In this document: positions 59,301 to 63,754 of the stretch, piece by piece
Layout of the letters: every line of letters begins with the position of its first letter
Position numbering within the stretch: position 1 is the first letter of the stretch
DNA from: Streptomyces noursei ATCC 11455
GTDB lineage: Bacteria; Actinomycetota; Actinomycetes; Streptomycetales; Streptomycetaceae
Assembly: GCF_001704275.1 (NCBI RefSeq)
Contig: NZ_CP011533.1
Location: 8,246,001 to 8,310,000, forward strand
Direction of reading: 5' to 3'
DNA length: 64,000 bases
Position numbers and translations under genes: made by a program
The notes under the pieces: model-generated
Seen by the model: only the letters and a program-made list of their open reading frames with translations
The model's database searches: none
What the model was told of the DNA's origin: nothing

Positions 59301-62300
59301 GGCGGTGGCGGCCCACCTCACCGGGATGCGGGACACCGCCGTGCCGTTCGCCCTGGACCAGCTGGACGCGTTCGCCCCGTGCACGCCGACGATGTGGGCG
59401 ATCGTGCGGGGCGGCGGCTCCGGACCGCTCGACAAGCTGGACATCGACCTGGTGGACGCCGACGGCGAGGTCTGCGTGCGGCTGACCGGATACACCTCGC
59501 GCCGCACGGTCCAGGCCGAACCCGCGCTGTTCGCTCCCGTGTGGGACCCGATCACCGCGGCCGAAGCGCCGGTGCCGTCCGGCACCGACCGGGTCCTGGT
59601 CGTCGGCGGGCCCGCACCGTTCGACACCGCCCTGACCTGGCCGTTGCCGCCCTCGGCGACCGTCGAGGAGGCGACCGCCGCGCTGCGCGCCCTCGGCCCC
59701 GTCGACCACCTGGTCTGGGCCGCGCCCGAGACCAAACTCGAACCCACCGACGCCCCCGGGCACGTCGCCGCCCAGAACGACGGCGTCGTCGCGGCGTTCC
59801 GCATGATCAAGGCGCTGCTCGCCGCCGGATACGACGCCCGGCCGCTGGGGATCACACTGGTCACGATCCGCGCCCTCGCCACCCACGCCCACGACGCCGT
59901 CCAGCCGGCACACGCCGGACTCCACGGCCTGTTCGGGTCGTTGGGGCGGGAGTACGGGCAGTGGACCGTGCGCCGCGTCGACCTCGACACCCCCGAATGG
60001 CCGGCCGATCTCACGGCGCTGCCCGCGCAGTCACCCGACGACGCCTGGGCCCGCCGCGCCGGCCAATGGCTGGCCCGACACTGGGCGCCCTGCGCGGCAC
60101 CGGCGAAACCGGTCTACCGCGAGGGCGGCGTCTACGTCGTGATCGGCGGCGCCGGCGGCCTGGGCACGGCCTGGACCCAGCACGTGGTGCAGCACTTCGG
60201 CGCGCACGTCACCTGGATCGGCCGCAGCGCGCACGACGCGTCCGTGGACGACAAGCTGCGCGCCATCACCGGACGCGGCACCGTCCGCTACCTCAGCGCC
60301 GACGCAGGGGACCCGGCCGCGCTGCGCCGGGCCGTCGCCGAGGTCAGGCAGCGGCACCCGCGGATCGACGGGGTGGTGCAGGCCGCACTCGTCCTGCGGG
60401 ACAGCACCTTCGCCAGGATGGACGAGGCGACGCTCCGCGCCGGACTCGCGGCCAAGATCGACGTCACGACCGCGATGGCCGAGGTCTTCGACGGCGAGCC
60501 CCTGGACTTCGCGGTGCTGCTGTCGTCGATGCAGTCCTTCACGACCGCCGCCGGCCAGGGCAACTACGCGGCCGGATGCACCTTCAGCGACGCCTATGCG
60601 CACGCCCTCGGCCAGCACTGGGACACACCGGTCAAGGTCATGAACTGGGGGTGGTGGGGCGACCGCGGGAGCGTCACCTCCGCGTTCTACCGGGAGCGGC
60701 TGAGCCGGGTCGGACTGGTGTCGATCGAGCCGCACGAGGGGCTCGCCGCCCTGGACACGCTGCTCGGCGGGGACCAGCGGCAGCTCGCGTTCATCAAGAC
60801 CAACCAGCACAACACCCTGGCCAACTTCGACCGCGGCACCCAGGTCACCGTGCACGAGCCGACGCCCTCCCGGGTCCGCGGCGAGCTGCTGCTCACCTCC
60901 GACGGCGTGGACGGCCGCATGGACGGGGTCGTGCGGTGGCGCCGAACCGAGCGCGACCCGTGGTTGGCCAAGGTCCTGGCGGCGCAGCTGGCGTCCCTCG
61001 ACCACGGCGAGATCCTGCCGTTGTACGCCGACTGGTTGGCGCACGCCGAGCAGGTCGGGGTGCCGGCCGAGCCGGTGGAGGTGGTGCTGGCGCAGTGGGA
61101 CCGGCAGTGCGAGCTGTGGTCGACCGACGCCCACCGCACGGCCGAGCTGCGGCTGGTCTCCGCCACGCTCAGGGCCCTGCCGGACGTCCTGACCGGCCGG
61201 ATCCGACCCACCGACGTCATCTTCCCGCGCGGCTCCATGGAGCTGGTGGAGGGCTGCTACCGGGACAACCCGGCCGCCGACCTGTTCAACCAGGCCATGG
61301 CCCGCGCCGCCGTGGACATCGTCACGGAGCGGCTGCGCCACGAACCCGGTGCGCGGCTGCGGATCCTGGAGATCGGCGCCGGCACCGGCGGCACCAGCAG
61401 CGGGATGTTCGCCGCGCTCAAGCCGTACCAGGACAGCATCGAGAGCTACGTCTACACGGACCTGTCGAAGGCGTTCCTCAACCACGCACGGGCCACGTAC
61501 GGGCCGGACGTGCCGTACCTGGACTGCCGGCTGCTCAACATCGAGCAGCCGCTGGCCGGGCAGGACGTCGCGGAGGGCGGTTTCGACCTGGTGATCGCCG
61601 CCAACGTGCTGCACGCGACCCGGGACACCCGCAACACCCTGCGCAACGCAAAGGCCGCCCTGCGGGCCGGCGGATGGCTGCTGCTCAACGAGCTGTCGGC
61701 GTTCGACCTCTTCAGCCACCTGACGTTCGGGCTGCTGGAGGGCTGGTGGCTGTTCGACGACCGGTCGCTGCGGATCCCCGGCTCGCCGGCGCTGTCGCCC
61801 GAGAGCTGGCGGGACGTGCTGACCGGAGAGGGATTCGGCACCGTCGTCTTCCCGCTGTCGCAGGCGCTGCCGCTGGGGCAGCAGGTCATCGCGGCGGAGA
61901 GCGACGGCGTGGCACGGCAAGGACTGGCCGGCGCGGCCAAAGGGCGCGCCCGGCAGGGGACGAGCACCCCGAAGGCGGGGGCGCGGCCCGGCGCCGGCGG
62001 CGCGGAGCGCACGGTGCAGGCACCGCGATCCGAGCCCGCGCCTGCCCCGGTGTCCGGCACCGCGGTCGTCGCCCCTGAGGCGGCTCCGGTCCCGGCGCCC
62101 CGGCCCGCACCCGCCCCGGTGGTGAGCCCCGAGCCGGCGCCCGCCGCCACCCCCGCAGCGGTGTCCGACCCGTCCGCGGTCATCCTCGACAAGGCCGCCG
62201 CCGTCCTGGGCATCCCGGCCGACCGGATCGACACCTCGGCCCGGCTCACCGACTACGGCCTGGACTCGATCCTGGTCCTCCAGCTGACCAACGCCCTGCG

Positions 62301-63672
62301 CGAGGAGTTCGGCGACGACGTCTCCTCCACCCTGCTCTTCGAGGTGGAGTCCATCGACGGCCTGTGCGCCCACTTCGCGGGCCCGGCCGGCGAACGGTGG
62401 AACCTCTCGCGCGGGCAGCTGACCATGTACCGGGACCAGCGACGCTGCCCGGAGTCGACCGCCTACCATCTCCCGCTCCTCTTCGAGATCCACGGCGACC
62501 TGGACGAGGCGGCACTGGAGCGGGCGATCCGCGCGCAGACGGCACTCCACCCGGTGCTGAGCGCGGTCCTCGGCGAGCGGGACGGCGAGCCATACCTGGA
62601 CATCGACCCGACCAGGGTGCCGTCGTTCGAGCGGATCGACATCGCGGCCGCCTCGCGCGTCGCCCAACTGGCCAGGCTGCGGGAGCTGGTCAACATCCCG
62701 TTCGACCTGGCGACGGGCCCGCTGGTCCGGACGCACCTGGTGACCCTCCCCGGTCGACGCCGGCTGCTGATGATCACCGCGCACCACATCCTGCTGGACG
62801 GTACGTCGACCGCGGTCCTGGTCCGCACGCTCAAGGACGCCTACCGGGGCGGGGGGAACCCGAGCCGGGCCGCCTACGGCGACTTCGTCGCCTGGGAGGA
62901 GGCGCTGCTGACCGGCCCACGGGCCGCGCGGCACCGCGACTACTGGGTCGGTGAGTTGGCGGCCCCGCGCAGGGCGCTCGCGCTGCCGTACGACCGGCCG
63001 TACGACCCGGAGCGGCTGCCCCGCGTGGACACGGTGACGTTCACGCTGCCGCCGGCACTGGCCACCGCACTCGCCGACACGGCACGGGAACACCGGGTCA
63101 GCGTGGCGACCGTGCTCTTCGCGACGTACGCGCGGTTCCTGCACGAGCTGACCGGACAGGACGACCTGATCCTGGGCATGACCGCCGCCGCCCGCTACGA
63201 GCAGCGGTTCCAGGACGTGGTCGGCCAGTTCGCCAACTGCCTGCCGATCCGCTGCGCGGTCACCGGCGGCCTCCCCGAACTGCTCGGTCCGCTCCAGCGC
63301 AAGGTGGTCGCCGGCATCGAGCACGGCGCCTACCCCTTGCTGGAGATCACCCGGGCGCTGGGGGCGGAGGACGAGCCGCTGGTACTGACCAACTTCCTGT
63401 TCCAGAACTTCGACGGCGCCGAACTGCTCACCAACGACGCGCCGGCCGGTCAGGGCGAGTTGGACCTGCGGCGGTTCGACGACCTGCCGTACGCCGGAGA
63501 GTACGTACTGTCCGCGGAGTTCTACCGGGAGGGCGCGGGCTACAAGGTGTTCCTCAAGTACGACACCCATGTCTTCAACGAAGCCACGGCGCGCCGTATG
63601 AGGGACGAGTGGCACGCGATCATCCGGGATGAACTGGGCCGGCACGGCGGGACGGCGGAACCGGACGCGTAG
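44365..63672 (+). CDS. Five-module trans-AT (AT-less) type I PKS with C-terminal condensation domain, glutarimide type
   Basis: A 6,435-residue protein with no AT domain. Order: KS1-DH1-KR1-ACP1, KS2-B-ACP2, KS3-KR3-ACP3, KS4-ACP4, KS5-DH5-KR5-cMT-ACP5, then a condensation domain. KS active-site cysteines: 174, 1596, 2564, 3687, 4436. ACP serines: 1317, 2321, 3434, 4191, 5968. KS2 and KS4 read DTMCSAS in place of DTACSSS. With the preceding AT, ACP and amidotransferase, module 1 would make an unsaturated malonamyl chain. Module 2 would add a malonyl branch by Michael addition, leading to glutarimide closure. Collinearity then gives CH-OH (module 3), ketone (module 4) and a methylated alkene (module 5). 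The chain has 13 carbons plus one C-methyl. No thioesterase is encoded. Confidence 0.93.
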   Translation: MAADDIAIIGLALRFPGSDTLVELFDHLAAGRSLITEVPAERWSKERYFGDPRSGEEKTNSVWAGFIENADRFDAAFFNISPREAETMDPQQRFALELAWQAIEDAGYRAGTLAGSRTGVFMGVCHGDYAELIERDDVPTDVYFPTGTAYSIVANRLSYFFDFHGPSIANDTACSSSLVSLYEAVSALHNGDCDLALAGGVNLCWSPKLFVAFSKASMLSPTGTSHAFDEGADGFVRGEGGAVLLLKPLARAVADRDPVHAVIKSVGTNHGGKTNSLTVTNPTAQATLIEDVYTRAGIAPETVGYIEAHGPGTPVGDPIEILGLTRAFRNLHEANGTEPRPGSTGIGSVKTNIGHLESAAGVAGVVKVIGAMAAGTLPATVNFRTQNQLIDLDGSPFYIVGDTQPWPADEGTPRRAGVSSFGFGGTNAHVLLEEPTREEPAREELRDEPARAESAAEAPGPYVIPLSAKKPERLRALADQLRDHLRAPESALRPRQSLADIAHTLQVGREPMAARAVLVVADREQLVDALASVTDGEVHNPAEAGPDTVAAAEEWVRGGTADWPHDPEAHRVRLPTYPFARDRHWYRTPAAGTPDPAALHPLVHRNTSDLAQQRYTSTFTGSEPFLASHQVRGARVLPAVAYLEMARAAVESAATGDGAVRLRDVAWMRPIVVDEPVDVHIGLTPRGDTIAFEFLQGETTHSVGSAELVTVPEPSPLDLDALRASCATPRDPDEMYAQLDAQGLEYGPDMRALRDVWVGQDEALARIQTTAADGCVLPPSLLDAAFQTSVLLMGESTGPTLAFALDELQVHRPCPSETWAWVRRSGDSGALAKFDIDLCDRDGVISASLRGLAQRTTDAGPRVVTATTRWIDRATNPADGSRTTHSVTLPEIAPARPADGVEAMTEQVFAEVQQLLAAGPKGEHRFLALVDARVPAHLHAPLTGLFRTVALENPLVSGRIVRVTGLAAASPEQVARIVREEGADDSADTEVRYSADGTRQVREPVETQLGAGPRVPELRAGGVYWVTGGLGGIGPHLARYFGRAEATVVLSGRSTAGSVAALRAEGVDAHYLPVDVADAQAVRDAVATLVREHGSLDGVVHAAGVLRDQYLLRKDLADVPLVTAPKVRGTLNLDAATRHLDLDFFALFSSVASVYGNPGQSDYAAANAFLDAFAEHRQSLVEAGERSGRTVAVSWPLWADGGMTVDEVTRESMRRERGWQPLPTEDGLRAFGRSLLADAPAHLVVAYGAEATLGAARRAAPVPVASSGGVVEGDRAGAGDLQARAEDLLKGVVAEVLRHAPEDLESTTNLIEYGIDSLSILGVTAQLEKLFGPLSKTIFFEYLNIADVAAHFVESRREQLEAVLGKTEPAQTPEARRDTPAERPSAPATRFDDAAGPATARVREPASEPATAGASLRGARDDRHDIAIIGVSGRYPGADTMDELWELLENGRHTFEEIPADRWDHEAVHDSDRAVLGKSVIRTGTFLRDIDAFDPRYFRISKREAEQMSPEVRLFLQAGVQALEDAGYSKETIHRRYQGDVGVLVGTMSNHYNLYGFQNGLTRGAPQSGSYTGTIPNMLSYFYGLTGPSLFVDTMCSASSTCVHQAVQMLRAGECRMVVAGGINLMLHPYNLIASSQEHFTTGTSDVIRSFGRGVDGTILGEGVGAVVLKPLVDAERDGDQVYAVIKGTALSNAGTRNGFTVPNPGMQAHAIEKAVADAAVDPRTISYVEGHGSGTALGDPIEVRALTTAYRKHTPDRQFCALGSVKANMGHLLAAAGMIGLAKVLLQFRHGKLAPSLHSTELNPDIDFTDTPFRVQQTLADWQPPVTVVDGREVAHPRRAGITSIGAGGMNSHIILEEYPERPARREPFGEQLFVFSAMNEAALGRYLASFRDYLAGAPEADLPDIAFTLRVGKNELAHRWAFVAADKRSALAAVDGYLAGRRELPAHDLATTWVAGRSVDWDQLPTARRVSLPAYPFEKVRCWVEQTEGAPSVLAPLALRERLHPFLGRNASDVRGLRYATDVHLDDLLDYGYRRDKAPAVVPTFAVDLALATAKVSGFAAQASVHDLRVLRPVDWSATRRLVTEFADGHGVVRTDDGSAAVEFTVRAATPPSGRIDLAGLRQVRTREQFLAELADGGLDYKPASCAVDGVFRTPDERTVLRVGRPAFQQDHARRNVTVEPHVLAALAQGVQWEARRAGAPDWARTALNHVAEIHVRAGVPVAHVLFEADRIVLADETGEVVGELTGARRGVGGTTPADRPVPQAAPARVEPEPVSVEPVASPVPAVVDVLRSIAADILKFAPEELDPRTGLDAFGFASISLVAFAKEIHERFGVTISPAVFFDVNTLQALGTYLADEHGVTVEARPPRPVRVEERPEPVRAEARPEPAGDAADPRMPIAVIGAAGRFPGARDLDEYWANLVAGKDSVTAFPLHRYDENQRRTIADQDFPQRVGALDDIDAFDAGFFRILPREADLMDPQHRLALETVWQALEDSAYRPADLPTTTGVFLGVSGNDYATLLTSLGVAPDAFTATGTTHSILANRISYLLDVRGPSEPIDTACSSSLVAVHRAMEAIRSGACDMAVAGGVNVLLSTDAFVSAHRAGMLSPDGLCKTFDADANGYVRGEGVGAVVLKPLAAAERDGDAILGVLRGSACNHGGRANSLTAPNADAQAELVTTALGDLDPDTVGYLETHGTGTALGDPVEVRALRTAFRRLGRRDDGACGLGSVKTNIGHLESAAGIAGLLKVLLALKHGVLPATQHVQQVNPYIELADGPFHIVRDNEPWARPRNRDGSPAPRRAGVSSFGFGGVNAHVVVEEYVPRDQDGETAATVAVPLSARTREQLTARARDLLSYLERSDDVPLRSVAWSLQIGREEMAERVGWVVSSRAELLDRLRAFVTTGDRGSGEGPIGEWIDGATVDWRATFGGTPPRRVRLPGYPFARDRFWIPGTRHLPGTEQPSGAGRGPRTEQPGGDTQEIGTVLLTPRWTPTPAAATGRYDRRVVVLCGIDGSVPGALHLDTVKRRPESRFRDLSWQLLETVRGLDTRAGTTLVQVVTDDIALAGLLRTVAKENPRIAGQVIGLDDAGGTDVAAVVAENAEATDDLVVYRDGVRHTRTWAPAAPASTAADTPWRDGGRYLITGGAGGIGARLARRIAADVRRPTLVLAGRSPGDGRVDRLLAELRQAGADARYVRADVSRWEEVRHLVAEAGELTGIVHAAGVVRDALLADKTVEQWDEVLATKVDGLVHLDRATEHCPLEFLLTFSSGAALTGNPGQSDYATANAFLDEFAAVRNTRVAEGRRRGRTLSLAWPLWEDGGMRVDDRARAYLWEDRGLAPMPTEEGLTALLDAWHTGADQVWVHHGDPRRARQSAPAATPRPAAARPVATRPVPTADPDVLDHLLTVFAEVTGLAPGSVDPDRPLVEVGLDSMMVLQLNRELIRTHPDVSSTIFFEQPTLRGVAGQLTGHRPEPARQHSTGTTDTPTTPTVTTVTADTPTGRAEPPAAGTDEPIAIIGLSGRYPGAADPDQFWDNLRAGRDCVREVDRWPLDGFFEPDRNTAVATGRSYSKWGGFLDDFAAFDPRFFGIAPRDAYAMDPQERLFVQAAWEVLEDAGYTRARLADRHGHGVGVFAGVTKVGHARHDVGRLPSGELVVPGLSFASLSARASYLLDLRGPSLTIDTMCSASLTAIHEACEQLRRGACEVAIAGGVNLYTHPLDYVELCRSGMLSPDRHCRSFGAGGHGFVPGEGVGCVLLKPLSRAEADGDRVLAVIRGSSVNHGGRTTGYTVPSPVAQADLVRQALDRAGVHAREVSYVEAHGTGTELGDPIEITGLTTAFEQDTADRQYCAIGSVKSGIGHLEAAAGVAGLTKVLLQMRHRQLVPTLHAERLNPNITFERTPFRVQRELSPWHSEGPRIAAVSSFGAGGSNAHLIVEEYPVQPTNGPTNTAEQVVALSARTPEQLTASLDRLAGFLDRNPDTDLADLAFTLQVGREAMTERYAVAVSSTAELRTSLRAGRGHRGTVEASGGLLAEITDDGDLQELLVRRWIAAGKLSKLAALWASGVAVDWERLHQGAPRRVVSLPTYPFAKDRFWIGDLTRTAPASVAAPAAEPVVERAARPAAAPVVVEPAAVAPVAAEPAAAPPAVGRRNLDEIVPAVVREKIARALALEVAEIEGGLAFADYGLDSILAIRVVHQLNEALSLDLPTSVVFDFSTADRLTAHLLTTYRDTLAYTEGAADTASEPADAPQTTGEPVPVPVPVPVPTGRRADERVSGERGPIAVIGMSGRFAGADSLDELWTHLADGDDLVTGTTRFDLDGVSSCTRGGFLDRIDEFDAMFFNISGTEATVMDPQQRLLLEESWKALEDAGYAGQMGRRRCGVYVGAWAGDYQGLLDPDAPAQTLWGNMTSVIPSRVSYFLDLKGPAIAVDTSCSSSLVAIDLACKGLWSGETSMALAGGVFLQSTPRLYGLAGRAGMLSPTGRCHTFDHRADGFVPGEGVGVVVLKRLADALADGDHIHGVIKASGVNQDGATNGITAPSSLSQESLLREVYERFDVDVTRIGLVEAHGTGTKLGDPIEFQALDRAFRAHTDRTEYCAVGSLKTNIGHTQFAAGVAGVLKVLLALKHRQIPASLHFETANEAIPLAGSPFYLSTRTHAWEAPAGAPRCGVVSSFGASGTNAHLVLEEAPPVARTATPHRAHTVVLSARTEQQLDEQKRRLAAHLRADAAIDLGDLAFTLAVGRQRFAHRFACVVRDREELIQVLDGTVPARLPAEEPIPAEGRRIPLPTYPFARDRYWPAAAGDDRVTLTREHGLLRDHVVQGRHILPAVASLELARKAVGTVPVRMRNVTWVQPLEVADTPVEARVTVRATGRGAHRFEIATGDTVCCEGSITPSDAPRPARADLAALRADCRETVSGDRIHDALVSMGIDHGPSLRAIRQAHVGSGLVLAELALPDGAEPGVLTPAMLDSAIQSAVAAHLTGMRDTAVPFALDQLDAFAPCTPTMWAIVRGGGSGPLDKLDIDLVDADGEVCVRLTGYTSRRTVQAEPALFAPVWDPITAAEAPVPSGTDRVLVVGGPAPFDTALTWPLPPSATVEEATAALRALGPVDHLVWAAPETKLEPTDAPGHVAAQNDGVVAAFRMIKALLAAGYDARPLGITLVTIRALATHAHDAVQPAHAGLHGLFGSLGREYGQWTVRRVDLDTPEWPADLTALPAQSPDDAWARRAGQWLARHWAPCAAPAKPVYREGGVYVVIGGAGGLGTAWTQHVVQHFGAHVTWIGRSAHDASVDDKLRAITGRGTVRYLSADAGDPAALRRAVAEVRQRHPRIDGVVQAALVLRDSTFARMDEATLRAGLAAKIDVTTAMAEVFDGEPLDFAVLLSSMQSFTTAAGQGNYAAGCTFSDAYAHALGQHWDTPVKVMNWGWWGDRGSVTSAFYRERLSRVGLVSIEPHEGLAALDTLLGGDQRQLAFIKTNQHNTLANFDRGTQVTVHEPTPSRVRGELLLTSDGVDGRMDGVVRWRRTERDPWLAKVLAAQLASLDHGEILPLYADWLAHAEQVGVPAEPVEVVLAQWDRQCELWSTDAHRTAELRLVSATLRALPDVLTGRIRPTDVIFPRGSMELVEGCYRDNPAADLFNQAMARAAVDIVTERLRHEPGARLRILEIGAGTGGTSSGMFAALKPYQDSIESYVYTDLSKAFLNHARATYGPDVPYLDCRLLNIEQPLAGQDVAEGGFDLVIAANVLHATRDTRNTLRNAKAALRAGGWLLLNELSAFDLFSHLTFGLLEGWWLFDDRSLRIPGSPALSPESWRDVLTGEGFGTVVFPLSQALPLGQQVIAAESDGVARQGLAGAAKGRARQGTSTPKAGARPGAGGAERTVQAPRSEPAPAPVSGTAVVAPEAAPVPAPRPAPAPVVSPEPAPAATPAAVSDPSAVILDKAAAVLGIPADRIDTSARLTDYGLDSILVLQLTNALREEFGDDVSSTLLFEVESIDGLCAHFAGPAGERWNLSRGQLTMYRDQRRCPESTAYHLPLLFEIHGDLDEAALERAIRAQTALHPVLSAVLGERDGEPYLDIDPTRVPSFERIDIAAASRVAQLARLRELVNIPFDLATGPLVRTHLVTLPGRRRLLMITAHHILLDGTSTAVLVRTLKDAYRGGGNPSRAAYGDFVAWEEALLTGPRAARHRDYWVGELAAPRRALALPYDRPYDPERLPRVDTVTFTLPPALATALADTAREHRVSVATVLFATYARFLHELTGQDDLILGMTAAARYEQRFQDVVGQFANCLPIRCAVTGGLPELLGPLQRKVVAGIEHGAYPLLEITRALGAEDEPLVLTNFLFQNFDGAELLTNDAPAGQGELDLRRFDDLPYAGEYVLSAEFYREGAGYKVFLKYDTHVFNEATARRMRDEWHAIIRDELGRHGGTAEPDA
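44377..48432 (+). other. PKS module 1: KS-DH-KR-ACP
   Basis: KS1 (residues 5-435) has DTACSSSL at Cys 174, but its first histidine motif reads EAHGPGTPVG instead of HGTGT. DH1 (about 599-858) has HQVRGARVLP (His 629) and LPPSLLDAAFQTS. KR1 (about 1023-1205) has GGLGGIG and the SYN-type pair SSVASVYG / QSDYAAAN. ACP1 holds Ser 1317 in YGIDSLS. The set would extend a malonamyl starter to a 2-alkenoyl chain. Confidence 0.85.
48637..51460 (+). other. PKS module 2: KS-B-ACP (branching module)
   Basis: KS2 (residues 1425-1860) has DTMCSASST (Cys 1596), GHGSGT and NMGHLLAAAG. The 250-residue region at about 2005-2253 has a DH-like double hot-dog outline (LHPFLGRNASDVRGLRY) but no HxxxGxxxxP motif, and no D/Q motif. 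It fits the B (branching) domain of rhizoxin and glutarimide PKSs, which helps the Michael addition of malonyl to the alkene. ACP2 reads GFASIS, with Ala in place of the conserved Asp before Ser 2321. Confidence 0.8.
51562..54777 (+). other. PKS module 3: KS-KR-ACP
   Basis: KS3 (residues 2400-2822) is canonical: DTACSSSL (Cys 2564), THGTGT, NIGHLESAAG. KR3 (about 3140-3330) has GGAGGIG, SSGAALTGN and QSDYATAN. ACP3 carries Ser 3434 in GLDSMMV. It should give the hydroxyl next to the glutarimide methylene. Confidence 0.85.
54907..57060 (+). other. PKS module 4: KS-ACP
   Basis: KS4 (residues 3515-3940) has DTMCSASLT (Cys 3687), EAHGTGT and GIGHLEAAAG, so all three catalytic residues are present. 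After the post-KS linker (LPTYPFAKDRFW) only a P/A/V-rich stretch separates it from ACP4 (Ser 4191, YGLDSIL). With no reductive or methyl domain, the beta carbon should stay a ketone. Confidence 0.83.
57136..57168 (+). repeat. In-frame hexanucleotide repeat in the PKS linker
   Basis: CCGGTG is repeated five and a half times, coding a PV dipeptide run in the linker between modules 4 and 5. It could vary in length by slippage without shifting the frame. Confidence 0.8.
57211..62397 (+). other. PKS module 5: KS-DH-KR-cMT-ACP
   Basis: KS5 (residues 4283-4691) has DTSCSSSLV (Cys 4436), EAHGTGT and NIGHTQFAAG. DH5 (4813-5050) has HVVQGRHILP (His 4822) and LTPAMLDSAIQS. KR5 (about 5254-5430) has GGAGGLG, SSMQSF and QGNYAAG. 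The C-methyltransferase (about 5530-5848) has LEIGAGTGGTS near residue 5665. ACP5 carries Ser 5968. It should yield an alpha-methyl, alpha,beta-unsaturated thioester. Confidence 0.85.
62398..63669 (+). other. C-terminal NRPS-type condensation domain of the PKS
   Basis: Residues about 6012-6435. The catalytic motif HHILLDG is intact (His 6140-6141). Flanking condensation motifs are seen: QLTMYRDQ at the start, RTHLVTLPGRRRLLMITAHH, and VGQFANCLPIRC late. No adenylation or carrier domain follows. It may release the chain by ester or amide formation, or by an internal cyclisation. Confidence 0.85.
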
Positions 63673-63687
63673 CAGCGGGTGAACGGG

Positions 63688-63724
63688 CCGGGCCGCGGAG
63701 ACGTTCGACGTCTCCGCGGCCCGG
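63688..63724. terminator. Terminator hairpin between the PKS and the reductase gene
   Basis: A perfect 17-bp stem, left arm CCGGGCCGCGGAGACGT, with a three-base loop TCG, between convergent genes 16 bp after the PKS stop. Confidence 0.8.
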
Positions 63725-63754
63725 CTGCGGTGTCCGCCCCGTAGAAGAGAGGGG

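Noticed and set aside
48610..59925. A 3,771-codon open frame on the minus strand across the PKS
   Set aside because: It is antisense to conserved KS, KR and ACP domains and its translation is low-complexity; long shadow frames are usual in GC-rich DNA.
44365..63672. Hidden AT domain in the PKS
   Set aside because: No GHSxG elbow with AT context was found after any KS; each linker ends in the YPFxxxRxW post-KS motif and leads straight to other domains.
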